Shown here: one piece after another, positions 1-6,857 of the stretch
Layout of the letters: every line of letters starts with the position of its first letter
Position numbering within the stretch: the first letter of the stretch is position 1
Assembly: GCA_964626885.1 (NCBI GenBank)
Contig: CAZVJA010000144.1
Span: 1 to 12,996 of the forward strand
Length of the DNA: 12,996 nt
Reading direction: 5' to 3'
From: CAZVJA01 sp964626885
GTDB lineage: Bacteria; Planctomycetota; Planctomycetia; Planctomycetales; Planctomycetaceae
The notes under the pieces: model-generated
Database searches by the model: none
The model's input: the letters and a program-made list of their open reading frames with translations, nothing else
Told to the model about the DNA's origin: nothing
Translations under genes and position numbers: made by a program

Positions 1-1089
1 TGGGACGCCGAGGGCAACCGCTATCTCAACCTGTTCCCCGGTTGGGGCTGCAACATCCTGGGTTACTCGCCGCACCGTGTCGTCCAGGCGATTCAGGAGC
101 AGGCGGCGCGGCTCATCCATGTGCCGAACACATGGTACACCGAGCAGCAGGGTCAGTTCGCCGAACTGCTGTCGACGCATGGCTTCGGCAAGGCGTTCTT
201 CTGCAACAGCGGGGCAGAGGCGATCGAAGGGGCGATCAAGCTGGCCCGTCTGCACGCCGGCGAGGGAAAGTTTAAGATCGTTACCTTCGAGAACAGTTTT
301 CACGGCCGAACGCTTGGAGCTCTCACCGCGACGGCTCAGCCGAAATATCACGAAGGGGTGGGCCCGCTGGTGGCCGGTTTCCGTTACGCTCCCTGGAACG
401 ATCTCGAAGCGGTGGCATCGTTGGTCGATGCCCAAACCTGTGCGATTCTCATCGAACCGGTTCAGGGGGAAGGTGGGGTCAACATCGCGAGCAACGAGTT
501 CCTCGCGGGACTGCGGAAGATCGCCGACGACAACGGGGCGCTGCTCATTTTTGACGAAGTTCAGACTGGAATGGGGCGAACTGGCACTTGGTTCGGCTAT
601 CAGCAGACCGGCGTCGAGCCAGACGTCATGACGCTCGCCAAGGGCCTTGCTGCGGGTGTGGCATGCGGAGCATTTATTGCCCGCGACCACATTGCCCCGA
701 GTTTGAGGCCGGGCACGCATGCCAGCACGTTTGGCGGCAATCCACTGGCGATGGCCGCGGGGATCGCCACCGTACAGATGATTGAGGAAGATGACTTGCT
801 GGAGAACTGCCAGCGGATGTCCGATCTGTTCCGTTCGCGGTTCGAGGCACTGCGACAAGAGTTGCCGATCATTCGGGAAGTCCGAGTCCGCGGCCTGATG
901 GTTGGCGTCGAGCTGACGATACCCGCGACGCCTGCAGTCGGACGATGCATGGAGCAGGGAGTGCTGGTCAACGCCACTCACGATACCGTATTGCGTCTGC
1001 TGCCGGCGATGAACATTAACGCCGAACAAGCCGAAGCGGGCTGCGACGTGATCGCGGGAGTCCTGCGAGAAATGGCGCAGGAGGGGTGA
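1..1089 (+). CDS. argD: Acetylornithine aminotransferase (5' end missing)
   Basis: Class III PLP-dependent aminotransferase, cytoplasmic. It converts N-acetylglutamate semialdehyde plus glutamate to N-acetylornithine plus 2-oxoglutarate in arginine synthesis. The frame is open from base 1, so the true start lies upstream; 362 codons are visible, against about 390-400 residues usual for the family. Family marks, numbered on the visible part: CNSGAEA phosphate-binding loop (68-74), SFHGRT (99-104), IEPVQGEGG (151-159), IFDEVQTGMGRTG (183-195) with the Asp that contacts the pyridine nitrogen, the TLAKGL motif with the Schiff-base Lys214 (bases 640-642), and STFGGNP near the substrate entrance. 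The stop lies five bases before the preferred argF ATG, so the two are almost certainly co-transcribed. Related omega-aminotransferases share these motifs, but the argF neighbour makes ArgD by far the best call. Confidence 0.95.
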   Translation, partial: WDAEGNRYLNLFPGWGCNILGYSPHRVVQAIQEQAARLIHVPNTWYTEQQGQFAELLSTHGFGKAFFCNSGAEAIEGAIKLARLHAGEGKFKIVTFENSFHGRTLGALTATAQPKYHEGVGPLVAGFRYAPWNDLEAVASLVDAQTCAILIEPVQGEGGVNIASNEFLAGLRKIADDNGALLIFDEVQTGMGRTGTWFGYQQTGVEPDVMTLAKGLAAGVACGAFIARDHIAPSLRPGTHASTFGGNPLAMAAGIATVQMIEEDDLLENCQRMSDLFRSRFEALRQELPIIREVRVRGLMVGVELTIPATPAVGRCMEQGVLVNATHDTVLRLLPAMNINAEQAEAGCDVIAGVLREMAQEG

Positions 1090-1094
1090 GCGGC

Positions 1095-2018
1095 ATGAAG
1101 CATTTGACGTCACTGTATGACATTACACCTGCCGACACGGACGAGATTCTTGCGATCACTGCTGATTTGAAATCGCGATTTTCCGCGGGGGAGCGGCCAC
1201 CGCTGCTGGCGGGGCATGTGCTGGCGCTCATCTTCGAGAAGCCCTCCTTGCGGACGCGCAACAGCTTCGAGGCGGCGATGACCCAACTGGGGGGTGGGAG
1301 CACCTTCATGTCGAGCGCCGACGCGGGGCTGAACGGCCGCGAGTCGCTGGCGGACGTGGCTCGGGTGCTCAGCTCCTATTCTGATGCTGTCGTGTTGCGA
1401 ACCTTCTCCCAGAAGCTAATAGAGGAATTCGCTCGCGAATCAAACTGCCCGGTCATTAATGGCCTTTCGGATGATCTGCACCCCTGCCAAGCCCTTACCG
1501 ACTTGTTCACTGTCAAGGAAGTCTTTGGTGATCTGGCGGGGCGGCGTCTGGCATTCATTGGTGACGGGAATAATGTCGCAGCATCGTTGGCGGTGGCTGG
1601 GGCGTATGTCGGCATGCCGATCACCATCTGTGCGCCGCGAGATTATCAACTTTCGGACGAGTTTGTCGCGGAGTTGCGGCGACGCGTTCCGAAAGCTGAT
1701 TTGACCCTGACAGATGATCCTGCTGTCGCCGTGAAGAATGCAGACGTGGTTTATACCGATGTTTGGGCGAGTATGGGCCAGGAAAGCGAGGCCGATCAGC
1801 GCAAGCAGGCGTTCGCCGCATACCAAGTGAATTCCAAGTTGATGAAGCTTGCGCCGGCCGAATGCCGATTCATGCATGATCTGCCAGCGCGGCGCGGCCT
1901 GGAAGCGACCGATGAGGTGCTCGACGGACCGAAAAGCATTGTCTTTCAGCAGGCGGAGAATCGCATGCATGTCGCGAAAGGATTGCTTGTCTGGCTGCTC
2001 ACACGGGGAAAACGATGA
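1095..2018 (+). CDS. argF: Ornithine carbamoyltransferase with altered active-site motif
   Basis: Transfers the carbamoyl group of carbamoyl phosphate to ornithine, giving citrulline. 307 residues, normal for the family. Start: the ATG at 1095 has AGGAGG at 1079-1084, ten bases upstream. A GTG at 1086 is in frame but abuts that site, so it is less likely. Motifs: EKPSLRTRNSFE (48-59; the family usually has STRTR for carbamoyl phosphate), HPCQALTDL (129-137), GDGNNVA (157-163), and the ornithine-binding TDVWASMGQE (221-230). The usual catalytic HCLPAHRG reads HDLPARRG (261-268): Asp262 replaces the active-site Cys and Arg266 replaces His. SMG and HPCQ favour true ornithine as substrate over acetyl- or succinylornithine, but the changed motif leaves some doubt. 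It overlaps rph by four bases (ATGA), suggesting translational coupling. Confidence 0.93.
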   Translation: MKHLTSLYDITPADTDEILAITADLKSRFSAGERPPLLAGHVLALIFEKPSLRTRNSFEAAMTQLGGGSTFMSSADAGLNGRESLADVARVLSSYSDAVVLRTFSQKLIEEFARESNCPVINGLSDDLHPCQALTDLFTVKEVFGDLAGRRLAFIGDGNNVAASLAVAGAYVGMPITICAPRDYQLSDEFVAELRRRVPKADLTLTDDPAVAVKNADVVYTDVWASMGQESEADQRKQAFAAYQVNSKLMKLAPAECRFMHDLPARRGLEATDEVLDGPKSIVFQQAENRMHVAKGLLVWLLTRGKR

Positions 2019-2767
2019 GCGAATCTGCCGCACAATCTCGACAAGACGGCCGGCGTCCAGACGAACTCCGGCCAATCCGCATTGTACGTCACTTCACACG
2101 TTCATCGCCTGGAAGTGTGTTGATTCAGGCTGGGCGAACGACCGTCTTATGCACAGCTTCCGTCGATGAGTCGGTCCCTCCGTGGAAAGCGAAGGAGGAA
2201 AATCCAACCGGTTGGGTGACGGCGGAGTACAGCATGCTGCCTGGCAGCACCGCCCCGCGAAAAAGGCGCGATCGGGGACAGGTTGACGGTCGGAGCAACG
2301 AGATTCAACGCCTGATCGGCCGCAGTCTGCGGGCGGTGGTCGATATGGCGGCTCTTGGCGCTCGAACGATTACCGTCGATTGCGACGTTCTGGAAGCAGA
2401 TGGGGGGACGCGGACTTTGAGTATTACCGGTGGATTCATCGCTCTGGCGGATGCCGTGGCGGGGCTGCCTAAGGGAGACGTGCCTGGCAGGCCGATGATC
2501 ACGTCGAGCATTGCCGCAGTGAGTGTTGGCGTGCTCGATGGCGGGGTGCTGGTCGATCTCGATTACAGCGAGGATAGCCGAGCGGAAGTCGACATGAACG
2601 TCGTGATGACAGGCGCGGCGGAATTTGTCGAAGTTCAGGGAACCGCGGAATCGGGAACGTTCGGCCGATCACTACTCGACCGGCAATTAGCCGCCGCAGA
2701 GGAAGCGATTCGCCGGTTGACGGCGCTTCAACGCGAAGCCCTCGGGACCGATTGGCCCGTCACCTAA
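2015..2767 (+). CDS. rph: Ribonuclease PH
   Basis: Phosphorolytic 3'-to-5' exoribonuclease that trims tRNA precursors, using phosphate and releasing nucleoside diphosphates; it works as a ring-shaped hexamer in the cytoplasm. 250 residues, slightly longer than the usual 238-240 because of a short N-terminal tail. Family marks: GSVLIQAGRTTVLCTASV (33-50), GWVTAEYSMLP (66-76), the basic stretch PRKRRDRG (81-88), EIQRLIGRSLRAVVD (96-110), the phosphate-binding GGTRT (130-134), and the acidic metal/catalytic stretch DLDYSEDSRAEVDMN (181-195). The ATG overlaps the argF stop (ATGA), and a GGGGA sits about eight bases upstream inside argF. A link to arginine synthesis is not expected from function; this is probably just a shared transcript. 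No T-tract terminator was seen directly after the stop on this strand. Confidence 0.95.
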   Translation: MSESAAQSRQDGRRPDELRPIRIVRHFTRSSPGSVLIQAGRTTVLCTASVDESVPPWKAKEENPTGWVTAEYSMLPGSTAPRKRRDRGQVDGRSNEIQRLIGRSLRAVVDMAALGARTITVDCDVLEADGGTRTLSITGGFIALADAVAGLPKGDVPGRPMITSSIAAVSVGVLDGGVLVDLDYSEDSRAEVDMNVVMTGAAEFVEVQGTAESGTFGRSLLDRQLAAAEEAIRRLTALQREALGTDWPVT

Positions 2768-2827
2768 CGCTCAGCACAGGTCTTTGCAGTGTTGGGGGGG
2801 CAATTCTCGTAGCAATATGCGCGCGAT

Positions 2828-2865
2828 AAAAAACGCTCTCTTCCGGGAACCGAAAGAGAGCGTTT
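2828..2865 (-). terminator. Rho-independent terminator of the small secreted-protein gene
   Basis: A perfect 12-bp stem (2831-2842 with 2854-2865) encloses an 11-base loop. Read on the minus strand, it is followed by six T residues (2828-2833 as A on the plus strand) and starts 24 bases after the stop of the minus-strand gene ending at 2890. On the plus strand only three Ts follow, so it would be a weak terminator for rph. Confidence 0.85.
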
Positions 2866-2889
2866 GAGTCAACCAGGCAGGATTATCAA

Positions 2890-3228
2890 TTAGCGAGCCG
2901 AGGCCCACGCCTTGCCGCCGGAAATCGTGAAGTTGCTGCCGAAGTGTTGGAGGGTTCCAACGTAGCTGACCGAACCACCGTTGGCATACTTGAAGCCAGA
3001 AGCCGAGTAGGTGTTGTAGGCTTCACCGTTGTGGTTGTGAGCAGCGCTGTAGCCGCTGACGGAAACGAGGGCCATTCCGCGAACGTTCATCCCTTGCGCG
3101 TCGCTCATGACCTTCATTTCGCCGAGACCCATCTTGGCAAGGGTCTGATCGGCGACTTGATTATCAGCAGCGAAAGCGGAACCGGCCGACAGACAGACGA
3201 GCGTGGCGAAAGCGAAAACAGTTTTCAT
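2890..3228 (-). CDS. Small secreted Gly/Ser/Asn/Tyr-rich protein, function unknown
   Basis: I do not recognise this family. 112 residues. Start: the ATG at 3228 has GGAGAG seven bases upstream and begins a textbook signal peptide (MKTVFAFATL..., cleavage after AFA at residue 20). The frame continues 26 codons further upstream but without an export signal. Residues 21-50 (with MGLGEMKVMSDAQG) are mixed and charged. From 51 on the protein has little charge, and 39 of 62 residues are G, S, A, N or Y, including NGG (83-85) and SGG (103-105). There is no cysteine and no membrane span after the signal peptide. The composition fits an extended beta or fibre-forming secreted protein, but that is inference. 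It has its own strong terminator and a long leader region, so it may be a separate, well-expressed transcript. The C39 peptidase and barrel genes lie upstream on the same strand. Confidence 0.75.
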   Translation of the reverse strand: MKTVFAFATLVCLSAGSAFAADNQVADQTLAKMGLGEMKVMSDAQGMNVRGMALVSVSGYSAAHNHNGEAYNTYSASGFKYANGGSVSYVGTLQHFGSNFTISGGKAWASAR

Positions 3229-3793
3229 TGCGAGTCTCTCCAAGGTGTTCAAGAGTGCCAGTGGACCTGATCTTGGCGGCGAGGAAAACTTTGAGTGTTG
3301 CCTCAACCACCTGCCATGATTCCACCGTAAACGCCTCGGAAGAGCAGTGTCAATTGCCCATTCTTTGTATTTTTACCATTATGAAAACTGGTGGCTTTAG
3401 AGACGTAATTCCTTCGGCCTAAAGCGATTGGGCCCACGACTAACGGTTTGTGGACTGGTTGAAACAGAGCCCTGCCGCGCCAATGCAACATGTCCGCACA
3501 ACGCTCACGACCTAGCGGTTTCGGCCAAGAAGGCGACCGCGCTTATGTGCCATAAATTCCATTAAAATAATGGGTTGTGGCGATTCTTGTGGCGTGCCGC
3601 TACAACACGGGCGTGCAGAGTTGGCCCGAAATCAGGCACTTGGAAACACGAATTCCCAGGGAAGAACATGCCAGGCTCGCTTAGATACGAAGCCGGGCGA
3701 CACGAGGCACTTCGCTGGAAATGTGATCGTCGGGCTAAATCGAAGCGAGAGAACTGAGAATCCCGCCTCTCACCCGCCACGATTTTCAGCGCA
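3229..3793. other. 565-bp non-coding gap with two adjacent inverted repeats
   Basis: No reading frame here looks coding: the plus-strand frame from 3570 has no plausible ribosome site and runs antisense into the peptidase gene. The gap holds the likely promoter of the small secreted gene near its left end. It also has an AT-rich spot (3543-3573) with two perfect inverted repeats side by side: TTATG-TGC-CATAA and CCATTA-AAA-TAATGG. The rest, including the peptidase 3' flank at 3574-3793, shows nothing I can name. Confidence 0.6.
3325..3353 (-). promoter_or_regulatory. Possible sigma-70-type promoter for the small secreted protein
   Basis: On the minus strand a perfect TTGACA (3348-3353) stands 17 bases before TTACGG (3325-3330), which is a poor -10. 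It lies about 100 bases upstream of the start at 3228. The -35 match is exact; the weak -10 keeps confidence low. A CATAAT hexamer a little further upstream, near 3377, is an alternative -10. Confidence 0.3.
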
Positions 3794-4531
3794 CTATGGC
3801 CGTGGAGCAGGGAGAATCGCTGCTGGGCGAGCTACCCGCTTCTGGATCTCCACGCGATTGAGCTGGCCGTGGTAGATCTCTTCTTCCTGAACCGCCAGAG
3901 GGGACCAGGCCTTCGGCTCTTGTCCTTTCTTCGCGACGACAAGCACGGCGTTCTTTTGCCATTGCTTCACGAAGTCGGAAGCGGGGATGCGAATGTTTCC
4001 GCGGGCCGGATCAGCCAAGTAGACGTAGTATCCGTCGGTACCACGGTAAACTACAAAGTGCTTGAACTCTCCCACCGTAATACCGACGACCAAGGGGACT
4101 TTTGATTCCTGCAACTGGTCGTACCGGATGGTTCCGATCGAGGCCTGATAGCCGAGTTTGACGGCTGCGCGGCGGAGATCCGTAATCGTCAATCCGTTCT
4201 GAATACGATCCTTCACGTCGGCCGGGGTGAACATCTCATCGAACTGCTTCAAAACGTGCAGTTCAGTGATTGGATCGCCCCAGTAATGTTGCAGAACGGT
4301 CGCCAACGCCGCAGCACCGCAGGAGAAGTCCCTCTTCTGCATCACGATATTTTTCTCGTGAAGTTCCTTCCAGCTCCAAAGATGATACCGGAAGATCCGG
4401 TTCGGATCGCGAATCGGGCTGCGATATTCCGGCAATTCTTGAGCATGCACGAGTTTCGGCGCGAGCACACAGCATGCGAGAACCACCGTGGCTATGAACC
4501 AGGTTTGGCGGGAGTCGAAATTGGGTTTCAC
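3794..4531 (-). CDS. Secreted C39-family cysteine peptidase (FapD-like)
   Basis: 245 residues. A signal peptide (about 1-30, cleavage after VHA) is followed by a papain-like C39 domain. Catalytic residues as seen: Gln65 in MQKRDFSC (oxyanion hole), Cys71 in DFSCGAAALATVL, His158 in EFKHFVVYRG, and Asp174 in YLADPARG. C39 domains usually cut double-glycine leaders inside ABC exporters; here there is no transporter or ATPase part, and the protein is exported, so it should act in the periplasm. Stand-alone exported C39 peptidases of this type include FapD of Pseudomonas functional-amyloid operons. Start: GTG at 4531 with GGAGG nine bases upstream (4541-4545). A lipoprotein reading around Cys20 is possible but the lipobox is poor. 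It follows the barrel gene by 116 bp, so they are probably one transcript. The last 40 residues lie beyond the domain and look disordered. The true substrate is unknown. Confidence 0.85.
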   Translation of the reverse strand: MKPNFDSRQTWFIATVVLACCVLAPKLVHAQELPEYRSPIRDPNRIFRYHLWSWKELHEKNIVMQKRDFSCGAAALATVLQHYWGDPITELHVLKQFDEMFTPADVKDRIQNGLTITDLRRAAVKLGYQASIGTIRYDQLQESKVPLVVGITVGEFKHFVVYRGTDGYYVYLADPARGNIRIPASDFVKQWQKNAVLVVAKKGQEPKAWSPLAVQEEEIYHGQLNRVEIQKRVARPAAILPAPRP

Positions 4532-4608
4532 TTTCTTCCACCTCCGACAAGCAGCACGATCAACTTGGGGTTATTTCCCACGAGTTGAGAGAACATGCTC
4601 CCGCCCAT
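4528..4608 (-). CDS. Possible 26-residue peptide coupled to the C39 peptidase gene
   Basis: ATG at 4608 (second in-frame ATG at 4596) to a TGA that overlaps the GTG start of the peptidase (GTGA). The predicted peptide has SQLVGNNPK followed by a hydrophobic LIVLLVGGG and a basic end, RK. The frame is also that of the upstream barrel gene and is open all the way from the barrel stop at 4648. The overlap is the arrangement used for translational coupling, and the GGAGG of the peptidase lies inside this frame. No strong ribosome site precedes 4608. A 27-codon open stretch can occur by chance. Confidence 0.3.
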   Translation of the reverse strand: MGGSMFSQLVGNNPKLIVLLVGGGRK

Positions 4609-4647
4609 TTCACAATTCCGCAGTTCGTATGCCTTGACGGCCGCGAA

Positions 4648-6552
4648 TCAGTAAGTGAATACCACCCCGACGCGCGACGCGGAGTCCTCGGTCATCGCGA
4701 CTTCAGCAAACGGTTCGATGATGTGCCGTCCATTGACAGCCGTTACCGACAACCGCAATCGCATCGGGTCACGTCCCGTGCCTTCAATATCCAGATTGTT
4801 GATTTCGATGCTTGTGAGATGAGAGCCGAGGACCGAACCGCTTAGCGTGATCCATGGGTTGACGGCGAAGCCGGCACCGAACTGGTAGGTGATTTCCTCG
4901 CCCGGATCGACATGCGTTCGGCCAAAGTCCCGGTCAAATCGATGGTTGAATCCCGCACCGTAAAACAGCACGACCGGGTCTATCGTGTGAATGAATAACA
5001 CGCTCTCTGAAAGTCCCCAGTACCCGGCCCCCATTCCATCGGACGGCTCCAGGATGGAATCCGGAAAACTGGTAATTCCGGTCGGGGCGGTGAAGGCGAT
5101 TGTGGCCACCACATCCGCGGAATACGGCTCTGAGGCTTTCTTGATGAGGACACTGGTACCGGCGTTAATGTCTCCCAGACCTCCCACGTTGCTCTCGTTC
5201 TCATTGCCGAGGTAGGCGACTTCCGTGCTCGCCCATCCGACAGGCGCATTTGCGAATAGCTGGATCCGTTCCGAGTAACCATACCGCACCGCGAAAGGCA
5301 CGATGAGTTGTCTCTGCCGGGCACGTGCGTCTGCCACACCAACGACGTCACCGCCTCCATCGAGCAATGCCACTGGGAAGTGGTTGTCGAGCACGCTGTA
5401 GGTGAGCCCGTAGTCGAACTGGCATTGGCCGGGATCGAGCAAGACCGCGGCGGTTCGTAAGAACTGGAGATTATTGCTTTCCGGAGCCGAGCCAAGCTTG
5501 TCCGCTTCCGCCACGGTTCCACCGCTACCACCGGCGGGTGAGCCATCGGGGGCCGGACTCGGAGGAATTGGGTTCGTGGAACCGTCCGCTCCGTTTTCGC
5601 TGGCTTGCAACTTCAGCCGCAAAAGATGTGCTTGTGAATCGAGAGGTATCGCCGTCGGGTCAGCAGGAAGATCTTCGGCGGGAGGAGCAGCCGGTGGAAC
5701 CGGACGGTATGCATTCACTTGCGATATGCCAACCATTGAGCCAGAAACATCCGACATAATGCCGTCGAGACGGCCGGCAGCCGCGGCAAGGGACGGCATT
5801 TCAAGCTTGGGCTCACCAGTCTGGAAGAACCGCGACGGAGAGAGATGCCTGAGGGCAAGGTTCTTCGCCGGCATCGTCGAGGTTGCATGATTGTCTGTCG
5901 GACGAACTTCGGGTGTCTCGGCGACATCCGCGAATTCGGGGACTTCCTGCGCTTGTTCTCCCGAATTGTTAGACGAATCGTTGATGCCCGGTTCGTCAGA
6001 ACTATTTTGATTCTGACTGGGTAATGCCAACTTGATAGCGGCCTTCAGAGCGGCGTTCGATCTGCTTTTCGGGACGACATTCGACGACGCAGCAGGAACC
6101 CGTCTCAGGTCGGCCCCTTCCTCCGGTAACAATTGAGGCTTCGCAGCCGTTTCCTGGCCAGCCGCGCTCTTCTGGGCCCCTGTCACCGCAGCGGCGTGTT
6201 CCGCCGACATTGAGGATTGAGTTTCGTTGGGTTGTGTGCGATTCCGAGTGTCGTAATCGTCCGACAGGGCTGCTTTCGTTCCCTTTGAGTGTGCGCGTGT
6301 CTTCGACAACGAGTCAGCCACGGATTCCGTCAGGACTCGCGACTGCAATTCCATCGCTGGTTCGACGTTCTCAAAAAAACGGTTTGGCGAGCCCATTCGT
6401 TTGCCGAGCTGAGGTAGCGTCATCGGCCCGGAAATGGGTTCTGAGGCGGATGCAAATCCGCCATAACCGAGGGCTGCAACCGTGAGTATGGTCCCGAGAG
6501 TTCGCAGGTTCGAACGGCGTTGGAAGATTCCTGTCAGTCGAGCATTCTGCAT
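4648..6552 (-). CDS. Outer-membrane beta-barrel protein with long disordered N-terminal region (FapF-like)
   Basis: 634 residues. Start: ATG at 6552 with AGAGGA about nine bases upstream; a frame extension to a TTG at 6606 is rejected because it would bury the signal peptide. Residues 1-36 are a signal peptide with a basic n-region (QRRSNLR) and cleavage after ASA. Residues 37-365 are low-complexity, rich in S, A, P, E and N, and carry a repeated motif: SPNRFFENVEPAMEL (55-69) and SPSRFFQTGEPKLEM (238-252). From about 366 (AAVLLDPGQCQFDYGL) to the end is an amphipathic beta-barrel ending in FTY, with RYGYSERIQLFANAPVGW, GGLGDINAG, TIAFTAPTG and VLFYGAGFNHRF. This resembles the phenol-degradation 'MetA' type transporter family (PF13557), to which FapF is related. 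Likely role: an outer-membrane channel working with the downstream exported C39 peptidase. Substrate unknown; the family assignment is from memory of sequence character. Confidence 0.8.
   Translation of the reverse strand: MQNARLTGIFQRRSNLRTLGTILTVAALGYGGFASASEPISGPMTLPQLGKRMGSPNRFFENVEPAMELQSRVLTESVADSLSKTRAHSKGTKAALSDDYDTRNRTQPNETQSSMSAEHAAAVTGAQKSAAGQETAAKPQLLPEEGADLRRVPAASSNVVPKSRSNAALKAAIKLALPSQNQNSSDEPGINDSSNNSGEQAQEVPEFADVAETPEVRPTDNHATSTMPAKNLALRHLSPSRFFQTGEPKLEMPSLAAAAGRLDGIMSDVSGSMVGISQVNAYRPVPPAAPPAEDLPADPTAIPLDSQAHLLRLKLQASENGADGSTNPIPPSPAPDGSPAGGSGGTVAEADKLGSAPESNNLQFLRTAAVLLDPGQCQFDYGLTYSVLDNHFPVALLDGGGDVVGVADARARQRQLIVPFAVRYGYSERIQLFANAPVGWASTEVAYLGNENESNVGGLGDINAGTSVLIKKASEPYSADVVATIAFTAPTGITSFPDSILEPSDGMGAGYWGLSESVLFIHTIDPVVLFYGAGFNHRFDRDFGRTHVDPGEEITYQFGAGFAVNPWITLSGSVLGSHLTSIEINNLDIEGTGRDPMRLRLSVTAVNGRHIIEPFAEVAMTEDSASRVGVVFTY
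5791..5841 (-). repeat. Internal repeat copy 2 in barrel protein
   Basis: Codons 238-254, SPSRFFQTGEPKLEMPS. It shares 9 of 17 residues with copy 1: S-P-x-R-F-F, E-P, E and a final S. It lies near the end of the low-complexity region, before the barrel. Confidence 0.6.
6340..6390 (-). repeat. Internal repeat copy 1 in barrel protein
   Basis: Codons 55-71, SPNRFFENVEPAMELQS, soon after the signal peptide. Pairs with the copy about 180 residues further on. Confidence 0.6.
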
Positions 6553-6707
6553 TTCGCGTGTCCTCTTCTGTTCGTCGGCTGAGATCAGCCAAACGCCCGG
6601 GAACAAACGTGCACGGAATACAGGCAGGTGCGAAACTTGAGCTTCGTTCCGCCTGATTCAACGTTTTCGCACACTATGTTCCACGGACTCAGTACGGCTT
6701 ATCCAAC

Positions 6708-6770
6708 CGTCCGAGATCACGCGGCAGCAATCCGTCCCCAAACGAGGCCTCAAGGGCCGTGCTGCGGACG
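6708..6770. other. Nested inverted repeats (possible structured RNA)
   Basis: CGTCCG (6708-6713) pairs with CGGACG (6765-6770), CAGCA (6725-6729) with TGCTG (6760-6764), and GGCC (6746-6749) with GGCC (6755-6758). The three helices are nested, and the two outer ones stack without a gap on the 3' side. It could be a leader RNA element of either divergent gene. Confidence 0.35.
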
Positions 6771-6823
6771 AGTTCTTCCAGATTTCGCCAGGAACGCTCG
6801 GCGTCGACTCGATCGTTCCCCGT

Positions 6824-6857
6824 ACCCAATTCCTGGTCTTTCCAGACCAGCCTGGGT
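6824..6857. other. Interrupted hairpin
   Basis: A perfect 7-bp stem CTGGTCT/AGACCAG (6833-6839, 6844-6850) has a four-base TTCC loop. It is extended by ACCCA/TGGGT (6824-6828, 6853-6857) after a small internal loop. No T-tract follows on either strand, so it is not a standard terminator. Confidence 0.5.

Noticed and set aside
1086..1094. GTG at 1086 as argF start
   Set aside because: The AGGAGG site abuts it, leaving no spacer. The ATG at 1095 has proper spacing and matches the family N-terminus.
1440..2075. 211-codon minus-strand frame
   Set aside because: Antisense shadow of argF with no family features or ribosome site.
3570..3875. 101-codon plus-strand frame in the gap beside the peptidase gene
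   Set aside because: No ribosome site, odd composition, and it overlaps the 3' end of the C39 gene on the opposite strand.
6500..6520. GGTTCGAAC, resembling a tRNA T-arm
   Set aside because: It lies inside the barrel signal-peptide codons and there is no cloverleaf around it.
6553..6606. Extended start (TTG at 6606) for the barrel protein
   Set aside because: The ATG at 6552 has a ribosome site and puts the signal peptide at the N-terminus.
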